The position numbers and the translations under genes are program-made. Shown here piece by piece: positions 34,227 to 40,774 of a stretch of 64,000 bases of DNA. How positions within the stretch are numbered: the stretch's first letter is position 1; each line of letters opens with the position of its first letter. The stretch spans positions 186,001 through 250,000 of the forward strand of contig NZ_CADIJP010000007.1 in NCBI RefSeq assembly GCF_902859725.1, given 5' to 3'. The DNA comes from Achromobacter mucicolens (GTDB taxonomy: Bacteria; Pseudomonadota; Gammaproteobacteria; Burkholderiales; Burkholderiaceae_B). The notes beneath the pieces were generated by a model. The model searched no databases. It had not been told where the DNA came from and worked only from the letters and a program-made list of their open reading frames with translations.

Positions 34227-35209
34227 GGTGTTTCTCTCGTCCAGAGGGTTTCGGGAGCGGCCGGCGGGGCGCTGCGCATCAGCGCCTGCATGGAGACGCG
34301 CGCCCGTTCGTAGACCACGGTGCCGCTGGCCAGGAACCAGCTGCTGTTGGTGGAGACTGCGGGCGCGGGCGTCTTCACGCCCGTGCCCGCCAGCCGGTTG
34401 GCGAAGTCGCCAGTGTTGTTGAACCAGTTGCCGCGGTCGCGCTCGCCCGCCAAGGCGCGGGCCTGCGCAAGCGACAGCCCCGGCACCAGCGCGGCGATCA
34501 CCTCCGCGGGCGCGGTGTTGACGTTGACCTGGGTCGCCGACGGCAGCAGCGTCATCGTGCGCCGCAACGCGTTTCGCATGGGCGGTTCAAGGTCCAGCAG
34601 CGCCGCGATTTCGTCCACGCCCCGCGGCAACGGCGCGCGCGCCAGCGGGCCGGGCTGCGCCGCGGTGTTGGGCGCGTCCGCCGCCAGCGCGGGCGGCTGT
34701 GCGGCCGCAACGATGTCGACGATGCGCGCTGCCAGCGTGTCGGGCAGTTCCAGCGTGCCGAGCAGGCGCCGCAGAATCTCTTCCTGCTCGGGCTGCGCCA
34801 CGCCATTGCGCGCCAGGTTGTAGAGGTTGTACTTGCCCTGTTCGTCCTGGACCCCGCCCGAGAACACCGCCACGCGGTCGTCGCCGGGGCGCTCGATACG
34901 GGTGTCCAGCACCGGGGTCGCCCAGATCTGGTCGCCGCGGGTGGTGGGCTCGCGCCGGCCGTGGTCGCGCACCACCAGCCGCGCCCAGTCGATGCCGCCC
35001 GCGAGCATCGCGCGCGCCTGCACGCGCGCCAGTTCATTCTCCACGCGCCGCGTGCTGGCGGTCTGCCGCTGGAACAGACTGGTGGTCAGCGCGGCCACGA
35101 TTGCAACCACAATGAGCGCGCTGACGACCGCCGCGCCGCGTTGGCGGGCCCCGCCGCCTCCCCCATGACCGCTGCACGGGGCCTGTGCGTGAACAGCCCT
35201 GCGGCTCAT
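34223..35209 (-). CDS. gspK: type II secretion minor pseudopilin GspK
   Basis: The protein has 328 residues. The prepilin region is GARQRGAAVVSALIVVAIVAAL, with a helical N-terminus of the GspK kind (GA-A replaces the usual GFTLIE). DEQGKYNLYNLARNG and the helix-hairpin-like NVNTAPAEVIAALVPGLSLAQARAL are conserved GspK blocks. It caps the pseudopilus tip with GspI and GspJ. It overlaps gspL and gspJ by 4 bp each. Confidence 0.9.
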   Translation of the reverse strand: MSRRAVHAQAPCSGHGGGGGARQRGAAVVSALIVVAIVAALTTSLFQRQTASTRRVENELARVQARAMLAGGIDWARLVVRDHGRREPTTRGDQIWATPVLDTRIERPGDDRVAVFSGGVQDEQGKYNLYNLARNGVAQPEQEEILRRLLGTLELPDTLAARIVDIVAAAQPPALAADAPNTAAQPGPLARAPLPRGVDEIAALLDLEPPMRNALRRTMTLLPSATQVNVNTAPAEVIAALVPGLSLAQARALAGERDRGNWFNNTGDFANRLAGTGVKTPAPAVSTNSSWFLASGTVVYERARVSMQALMRSAPPAAPETLWTRETP

Positions 35210-35817
35210 GGCAGCTCCAGGATGCGCGAGTAGCGCCGCAGATCGCCCGGCACGCCACGATCAAAAACGATCTCCAGCCCGCTGGGCGCCGCCGCGAACG
35301 CCGCGTTCGCGTCCACCCAGCCCACGCCCGGCACCCAGGCGCGCAGTGCAAGGTTGCGCACGCCCGGTAAAAGCAGCACGCCGTCAACGGCCGCCGGCAG
35401 CGGACTGCGCGGCGCGGATGGGCCACTGGTGCGCCACAGGCCGTCGTTGCGGACCTGCCATTGAACACGCTGCCACAGGCCGTTGCCATCGGGATCGGGA
35501 CGCAGGACTTCCAGCGTCTGCCCGCCGGCGGCGCGCGGCAACAGCCGCAGGCCCGTCGTGAACGACACCGCGTCCAGACCCGGTGAGTCGAACGCAGGGC
35601 CCGCGTACGACAGCTCCACATCGCGCGCCATCTGGCCTAACGTGCGTACGATGGCGTCCGTGTCCTCGGCCTGCGCGGCGATAAGATCGCGCGCACCCGA
35701 CACGCTGGCCAGGCCGCGCCAGGCCATCAGGCTGACAAGCGCCATCAGCGCCAGGGCGACCAGCACCTCGATCAGCGTGAAGCCGGCCTGGGATTGCGGT
35801 GTGCGGCGCGCGGTCAT
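35206..35817 (-). CDS. gspJ: type II secretion minor pseudopilin GspJ
   Basis: The protein is 203 residues from the ATG at 35817. The prepilin peptidase site and helix are QAGFTLIEVLVALALMALVSLMAWRGL. The later GspJ motif QMARDVELSYAGP is present. It forms the tip complex with GspK and GspI. The start overlaps gspI by 4 bp, and upstream extension of the frame gives non-protein-like sequence. Confidence 0.92.
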   Translation of the reverse strand: MTARRTPQSQAGFTLIEVLVALALMALVSLMAWRGLASVSGARDLIAAQAEDTDAIVRTLGQMARDVELSYAGPAFDSPGLDAVSFTTGLRLLPRAAGGQTLEVLRPDPDGNGLWQRVQWQVRNDGLWRTSGPSAPRSPLPAAVDGVLLLPGVRNLALRAWVPGVGWVDANAAFAAAPSGLEIVFDRGVPGDLRRYSRILELP

Positions 35818-36263
35818 CGCAGGCTGGACAGCAGTCCGTCGAGCTGCAGCAGGATCGCGCCATCGCGCGAAGACGCGGCGTCGTGGACCTTCACCGACAC
35901 CTGCCGAAAACTGCGGTTCATCGAATTGGTGAAGACCAGCTCGCACTGCAGCGCCAGGCCGCCTTGCGGACACGGCACCGTCTGCGAGCCGGCGCGCGGC
36001 AGCGTCTGTTCCAGACGCAGCTGCGTAAGCGCGTTCTGCGCCGCCAGCAATGCCAGGGTCTTGTCCTGCAGTGCGCGGTTGTTCGCGGCCATGACGCCCG
36101 TGGCGCGCAACGCCGCGCCCATCGCCACGGCGATGATCGCCAGCGCGACCAGCACTTCGATCAACGTGAAACCGCGTTGGCGGTTGCGCGGACGCGGCAA
36201 TGCCGCGCCATCGAGGGCGGCCTGGGCGAATTCGTCAGCGGATCTCATAGCGTCCCGCGGCAT
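35814..36263 (-). CDS. gspI: type II secretion minor pseudopilin GspI
   Basis: The protein has 149 residues. The cleavage site and helix are QRGFTLIEVLVALAIIAVAMGAALRATG. The motif LLAAQNALTQLRLEQTLP is typical of GspI. A second in-frame ATG at 36248 would shorten it by five residues, and neither start has a strong ribosome-binding site. Both overlap the gspH end, so coupling is likely. Confidence 0.9.
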   Translation of the reverse strand: MPRDAMRSADEFAQAALDGAALPRPRNRQRGFTLIEVLVALAIIAVAMGAALRATGVMAANNRALQDKTLALLAAQNALTQLRLEQTLPRAGSQTVPCPQGGLALQCELVFTNSMNRSFRQVSVKVHDAASSRDGAILLQLDGLLSSLR

Positions 36264-36723
36264 CGCGTTGCAGTGTCACGCGCACGTCTGCCGCGCTCAA
36301 CGTCAACGTCATGGGCGCGGCGACCCATTCCGTGTTGAAGATCAGCGGCCGGTCCGGATCCAGCCGCCATTGCACCGGGCTGGCCGACCAGGCCTGCGGA
36401 CGCAGCACCTCGTCGGTGTCGAGACGGTCGGGGGGCACCGGAATGTCGTCTTGCGCGGTAGGGCCGGCCGCGCGGCCGTTGCGCTCGAACGACCACCCCT
36501 GGCCATTTGCCAGCCAGCGAATCGGGCGCCCGTCGCTGCGGGCCTCGCTCTGCGCCACGGTGAACGCGTCCGCCAGGCGCTCGGCGTCAGCGCGCAGACG
36601 ATTGTCTCCACGCCCGACCGACAGGCTCACCATGCTGGCCGCGATGGCCACGATCACCAGCACCACCAGGACTTCGACCAGCGTGAAACCGCGTTCAGAG
36701 TTCCCAGGAACCGATGTCGGCAT
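36235..36723 (-). CDS. gspH: type II secretion minor pseudopilin GspH
   Basis: The protein is 162 residues from the ATG at 36723, preferred because GGAG lies 9 bp upstream and it leaves a short leader before SERGFTLVEVLVVLVIVAIAASMVSL. The start at 36771 would add 16 residues and overlap gspG by 77 bp. The body (VAQSEARSDGRPIRWLANGQGW) fits GspH. It overlaps the gspG end by 29 bp. Confidence 0.88.
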   Translation of the reverse strand: MPTSVPGNSERGFTLVEVLVVLVIVAIAASMVSLSVGRGDNRLRADAERLADAFTVAQSEARSDGRPIRWLANGQGWSFERNGRAAGPTAQDDIPVPPDRLDTDEVLRPQAWSASPVQWRLDPDRPLIFNTEWVAAPMTLTLSAADVRVTLQRDAAGRYEIR

Positions 36724-37123
36724 CGCCGCTTTCTCCGCCGGGCTTGTTGTCGGCGCCGAACGAGAAGACATCGACGTCGCCTTTGACGCCGGGGCTCAGA
36801 TATTGGTAGGGGTGTCCCCACGGATCGTTGGGCAGCTTGTCCAGGTAGCCACGCCAGTTGGCAACGCCCTCCGGCTTCTGCGCCAGCGCGCGCAGGCCTT
36901 GCGCCGTGGTCGGGTAGCGGCCATTGTCCAGCCGGTACAGCTTGAGCGCCTGCATGATGCCCGCAATGTCCTGCCGGGCGGCCGCCTGACGCGCCTGATC
37001 CGGGCGATCGAGCACGCGCGGCACCACCAGCGCGGCCAGAATCCCCATGATCACAATCACCACCATGATCTCGATGAGGGTAAAGCCCTGCTGGCGGGCA
37101 AGCCCGCGCGGTAACTGACGCAC
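36695..37123 (-). CDS. gspG: type II secretion major pseudopilin GspG
   Basis: The protein is 142 residues when started at the GTG at 37123 (MRQLPRGLARQQGFTLIEIM). CGGAG lies 7 bp upstream, and the length matches the family. The frame could extend to 37189, but that would add a leader without support. It has the classical cleavage site QQGFTLIEIMVVIVIMGILAALVVPR, then LYRLDNGRYPTTAQGLRAL and LPNDPWGHPYQYLSPG with calcium-site-like Asp residues near DVDVFSFGAD. It is the main pseudopilus subunit. Confidence 0.95.
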   Translation of the reverse strand: MRQLPRGLARQQGFTLIEIMVVIVIMGILAALVVPRVLDRPDQARQAAARQDIAGIMQALKLYRLDNGRYPTTAQGLRALAQKPEGVANWRGYLDKLPNDPWGHPYQYLSPGVKGDVDVFSFGADNKPGGESGDADIGSWEL

Positions 37124-37212
37124 TTTGCAACTCCGGTCTTTCAGTAGAAGCCCGGGATTGTGGACATGAAATATGACAGTAATGCGCACGCCGGCAGGTC
37201 ACCCGCCGGCAT

Positions 37213-37656
37213 TCACTTCAAGCGCGTGATTCCGCCCGGCGCGTCCTGTGCAGCCGGCGCGGCCAGGCGGCTCGCGCGGCCCGACTGCTCGACCGTCACG
37301 GCGTCCGCCGCGATGTCGCGAAGCACGATGCCCGGCGCCACTTCAGCGCCCGCGCGCCAAGCCAGCGGCGGTCCGCCGTCCACGCTCAGCACGGCCGCAC
37401 CATCCGGCCCAGCCGCGATCACCCCCAGCACCGTGATCTGCGTGCGCATGGCTTCATCCTTGCCGAACCACAGCGCGACCGGCGTATTGTCGGCCGCACG
37501 CGGCGCAGCGGCCGAGACCGCCGGGGGCAGGGGCCCGGGCTGTGGCGCAAGCAGGATAGACGCCCACACGCCAAGCCCCGCGGCAAAAGCCAGGACGGCA
37601 AGGACGCGCAGCAAGGCGGGCGCGGAGGGCAGGGGCAGGCGCAGGGACAAAGGCAT
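37213..37656 (-). CDS. gspC: short GspC-like type II secretion protein (no PDZ domain)
   Basis: The protein is 147 residues from the ATG at 37656. One membrane helix (LLRVLAVLAFAAGLGVWASILLA) is followed by an HR-like domain (TPVALWFGKDEAMRTQITVLGVIAAGPDGAAVLSVDGGPPLAWRAGAEVAPGIVLRDI). The PDZ or coiled-coil region usual at the C-terminus of GspC is absent, so it is about half normal length. GspC links the platform to the secretin through the HR domain, which is retained. It is the first gene of the leftward block, and its stop is 89 bp before the gspG start. Confidence 0.82.
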   Translation of the reverse strand: MPLSLRLPLPSAPALLRVLAVLAFAAGLGVWASILLAPQPGPLPPAVSAAAPRAADNTPVALWFGKDEAMRTQITVLGVIAAGPDGAAVLSVDGGPPLAWRAGAEVAPGIVLRDIAADAVTVEQSGRASRLAAPAAQDAPGGITRLK

Positions 37657-37718
37657 GGGATTGAACGGCAGATGAAGCAACGCGGCCGACTATAGCGGCG
37701 ATTCATGACAGCAATGTT

Positions 37719-38165
37719 GGGTGTCTGACACCCATGGAAGTGAATGCTGGTTGTCGCAATGTCTCATTGGGTGTCAGACACCCGGCACCATCACCTTCCC
37801 CCCCAAAAAAAACCGACCCAAACCTTGCCACACGCGAAGCGCCATCGCCACGCCGCAAGACACCGCGTAAGTCCCCGGAGGCCGCCCGCGCGGCCGAACG
37901 GGGACGGGCACCGCAAGCCGCTTCAACCCCGGGCACGTCTCCAACAGAACGCCAAGCACGCTGACCGTCCCGCCGCCCGGAAAACTTCAACTGCTCGAGT
38001 CCGGTGCGGTGGCGGCCCGGGGTGCGCGGGGCGTCGATAAGCCCGAGGGAATCTGAAGGGAGCCGAAGGCGGACGAAGATGACGACGGGGGGGGCCGCCT
38101 AGGCAAGTCCGGAGCGAAGGCTCGGGACCGCAATCGTGGCCCCGCGCGCCCCGGGCCGTCGCCGT
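37719..38165 (+). repeat. dispersed structured repeat, copy A (inverted partner at 51.1-51.7 kb)
   Basis: The 845 bp between gspC and the next gene holds no convincing gene. It contains GGGTGTCTGACACCC (37719-37733) and GGGTGTCAGACACCC (37769-37783), then the palindrome GGCCGCCCGCGCGGCC (37880-37895). A conserved block follows around CGTCGATAAGCCCGAGGGAATC (38031-38052), and then a 60-bp core (38087-38146) matching the complement of 51100-51159 with one mismatch. A weaker duplicate of the palindrome flank (GAGTGTCAAAACACCC then GCCATCACC) occurs near 38272-38297. The order of blocks is the same in the inverted partner. Confidence 0.85.
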
Positions 38166-38501
38166 GCCGGACGTCTCAAGAACTCAACCTCAGGCAAGCC
38201 AAAACGCAAAAGCGAACAAGCCGTCAGACAGCCCGGGGACAAGGTCGCCGGCATGTCGTGTCGACTTTCCGAGTGTCAAAACACCCGCCATCACCACATT
38301 CCCAGCCGCCGAAAACCCACCCGCTCCCTTGCCTCGCACGCAAACGAGCCCACCGAACTGCACACCTGCATTGCCTCATCCGCAAAAGAATCCTGATTCA
38401 GCAATCAAGGTTTCTCGCCTTTGCTTCACGGGTCTTTCACGTTTGGTCGCCACCATGTCGGCCAGCGTAAGACCCCCTTCATGAAAAAGAGAAGAGAAGC
38501 A
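38166..38501. other. non-coding upstream region of the lipoprotein gene
   Basis: Apart from the weak palindrome near 38272-38287, this stretch shows no gene-like frame. It becomes less GC-rich towards 38400-38500, where the promoter of the lipoprotein gene is expected, but no clear -35/-10 pair is assigned. Confidence 0.5.
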
Positions 38502-40520
38502 ATGCAGACATTGAATTGGAGAAGATGGTGCGCCATGTTGCTGGCGACCAGCGTATTGGCCGGCTGTGGAGGCGGTGATGATGATGACGACGAAGCCCCC
38601 GTGGCCCCGCCGACCCAGCCGCCCGTGACCACGCCGGGCGAGGCGAGCGCCAGCAAGGTGCTGTTTGTCGGCGTGGACGGCCTGACGTATGACGCGCTGC
38701 GGCGCGGCGTGGCGGACAACACGCTTCCCAACCTGAGCCAGCTGACCGTCACCCGCGCCTGGACCGGCGGCGTGACCGGCACCGTGACCCAACAGCCCAC
38801 GCTCACCGCACCTGGCTGGGCCACCTTGCTCACCGGCCAATGGGCCGACGTCCACGGCGTGCGCTCCAATGCCCAGAGCCAGGGCATGAAAGCCCCCAGC
38901 CTGTTCCAACGCATCAAGACCGCGCAGCCTGAAGCGCGCACCGCCGGCGCCTTCAACTCATCGCTGCTGGCCAGCCTTTTAAACATCGACCGCGACGCCG
39001 GCTACGTCCAGACGCTAACCGACTGCGCAGGCCAGGACGATTGCGTCGCCTCCCAAGCCCGCGACCGCATCGCCGAAGGCTACGACCTCGTCGTCGCGCA
39101 ATTCGGCGCGCCCGAACGCGCCGCCGCCGAAAGCGGCTTCGGCACCACCTACGACGCTGTCATCCGCCAGACCGACGCCGCCCTTGGCGTCCTGGCCAAA
39201 CAGCTGGTCGACCGCCGCGCCGCGCACCCCAACGAAAACTGGCTCATGGTCGTCGCCACAAGTCACGGCCTGGACAAGACCGGCGGCAGCGACGGCCTGC
39301 CGTTCTCCTCCAACAAGACCATCCTGCTCGCCGCCAATCAGCCCGCGCTGCTCGGCGGCAGCGCCGACGACGCCTCGTTCGACGGCGTATGGGACACCAA
39401 CTGGTACGCGCTGCCCAGCGCTGCCGACGTGGCGCCCACTGTCCTGTCGCACCTGGACGCCTTGCCCGAGGCCACCGCCTACGACATGGCCGGCACCGCG
39501 CTCAGCGAGCCGCTGGCGCTGCGCCGCGTTGCCACCCGCACCTCCATGGACAACAAGAGTGTCACCGTCACCTGGGTCCGCGTTGGAGAACCCACCGGCG
39601 ACATCGTCGTCAGCCGCGATGGCAAGGAAGTTGCGCGCCTGCCCGGCACCGCCACCGAATACGTCGACACCGGCTTCACCTTCAATGCCGAGGGCGTGCA
39701 TGAAGTGGCCTACAGCGTCTCCACCGGCCACGCGGTCAGCGCCGCACGCGCCACGGTCGTCTACGTCAAGCCCGTGCCCCTCTTGGCCTCGCTGCGCACC
39801 GGCCTGACCATGTTCTTCCCCTTCGAGGGCGACGTGGCCGACAAGGCCGCCGGCGGCGGCGCGATCACGCCGTTCGACGGCACCCAGGCGCCCGCCTATG
39901 CCGACCCCGGCGTGTACGGCAAGAGCTTCCGGAACGAGCGCGGCACGGCGGCCCTGGGCGCATTCAAGCTGGACTATCCGGCGGGCCTCCTGGACAGCGT
40001 GCAGGCGTTCACCATCGGCTTCTGGTTCCAGTCCGACGGCACCGCCAATGACCGCTCGATCATCGGCAACAAAGACTACAACTCCGGCGGCAACCCTGGC
40101 ATCACCATCGCCCAATGGGCAGGGCCCGAACTGCGCTTCAACATCGCCGGCGGCGGCAAGCGCGCGGACATCAACGGCGTGAAGTTCACGCCCAACAAGC
40201 CCGTCTACGTCGCCATGACCATCGACAAGACGGCCCGCACCATGACCGCCTACCGCTACGACAGCGAACTGGGCTTTGTGCGCAGCGTCACCTCCACCGC
40301 CACGCCCGGCGTCAACCTGGCCCAGGTCGCCGGCATCTTCGGTCCGCACATCGGCCTGAACGAAGACGGCCGCGGCACCTACGGCATCTGCTGCGCCGGC
40401 ACCAAGGGCCCGTACACGATGATTTTCGATGACCTGGCGTTCTGGTCGCGGGCGTTGACCGAGGAAGAAGTGAGATCCCTCGCCCTGTCCGGCAAGTCCG
40501 TCTACGAACTGTTTCCCTGA
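38502..40520 (+). CDS. lipoprotein with degenerate alkaline-phosphatase-superfamily domain and LamG-like domain
   Basis: The protein is 672 residues from the ATG at 38502 (an ATG at 38481 would add MKKRREA). The lipobox is VLAGC, with Cys22, followed by GGGDDDDDE and a Pro/Thr linker. Residues about 50-330 resemble phosphodiesterase/nucleotide pyrophosphatase domains: VLFVGVDGLTYDAL (D59) and QQPTLTAPGWATLLTGQWADVHGV (nucleophile candidate T102). Several expected metal ligands seem replaced: FGAPERAAAES stands where a D-x-x-GH motif is usual, and ATSHG stands for the usual SDHG. A fibronectin-like segment and a C-terminal LamG/concanavalin-like domain follow (LTMFFPFEGDVADKAAGGG...). It is probably surface or periplasm-facing and possibly non-catalytic. 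It is followed by two related secretion-type genes. Confidence 0.75.
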   Translation: MQTLNWRRWCAMLLATSVLAGCGGGDDDDDEAPVAPPTQPPVTTPGEASASKVLFVGVDGLTYDALRRGVADNTLPNLSQLTVTRAWTGGVTGTVTQQPTLTAPGWATLLTGQWADVHGVRSNAQSQGMKAPSLFQRIKTAQPEARTAGAFNSSLLASLLNIDRDAGYVQTLTDCAGQDDCVASQARDRIAEGYDLVVAQFGAPERAAAESGFGTTYDAVIRQTDAALGVLAKQLVDRRAAHPNENWLMVVATSHGLDKTGGSDGLPFSSNKTILLAANQPALLGGSADDASFDGVWDTNWYALPSAADVAPTVLSHLDALPEATAYDMAGTALSEPLALRRVATRTSMDNKSVTVTWVRVGEPTGDIVVSRDGKEVARLPGTATEYVDTGFTFNAEGVHEVAYSVSTGHAVSAARATVVYVKPVPLLASLRTGLTMFFPFEGDVADKAAGGGAITPFDGTQAPAYADPGVYGKSFRNERGTAALGAFKLDYPAGLLDSVQAFTIGFWFQSDGTANDRSIIGNKDYNSGGNPGITIAQWAGPELRFNIAGGGKRADINGVKFTPNKPVYVAMTIDKTARTMTAYRYDSELGFVRSVTSTATPGVNLAQVAGIFGPHIGLNEDGRGTYGICCAGTKGPYTMIFDDLAFWSRALTEEEVRSLALSGKSVYELFP

Positions 40521-40541
40521 TGTCCCAAGGATAAATACCCC

Positions 40542-40739
40542 ATGAGCAAGTCCATGATTTTGCGCGGCTTCCTGCGCGCCGGCGCGGTGCTGATGCTGAC
40601 CGCCACCCTGGCCGCCTGCGGTGGCGACGATGGCGGCGACGACGACGCCGCCACGCCCGGCAATCCGGGTACGCCCACCCAGCCCGAAACGCCCACGACG
40701 CCGCCGCCGGCCAAGCCCGAACTGCGTTGCGCGCCCTGA
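40542..40739 (+). CDS. 65-residue Asp- and Pro-rich lipoprotein
   Basis: The signal peptide is MSKSMILRGFLRAGAVLMLTATLAAC, with lipobox LAAC at Cys26. The mature part is only ~40 residues: GGDDGGDDDAATPGNPGTPTQPETPTTPPPAKPELRC. It looks like a lipid anchor plus linker with no folded domain, very like the N-terminus of the upstream lipoprotein (CGGGDDDDDE then Pro/Thr). AAGGA lies 9-10 bp before its ATG. It sits 21 bp after that gene and 35 bp before the phospholipase gene, so all three are likely one transcript. It could be a small surface or linker protein, or a truncated copy of the neighbour's anchor. Confidence 0.7.
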   Translation: MSKSMILRGFLRAGAVLMLTATLAACGGDDGGDDDAATPGNPGTPTQPETPTTPPPAKPELRCAP

Positions 40740-40774
40740 GCCGCGCCTATCCCAGACACATAGGAAAATCCTCC

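Noticed and set aside
37703-37990. Open frames in repeat A on both strands
   Set aside because: Low-complexity Arg/Pro/Ala translations without start signals; the DNA is explained by the repeat.
38136-38484. Short plus-strand open frames before the lipoprotein gene
   Set aside because: Mutually overlapping, no similarity to known proteins, no ribosome-binding site; likely non-coding leader DNA.
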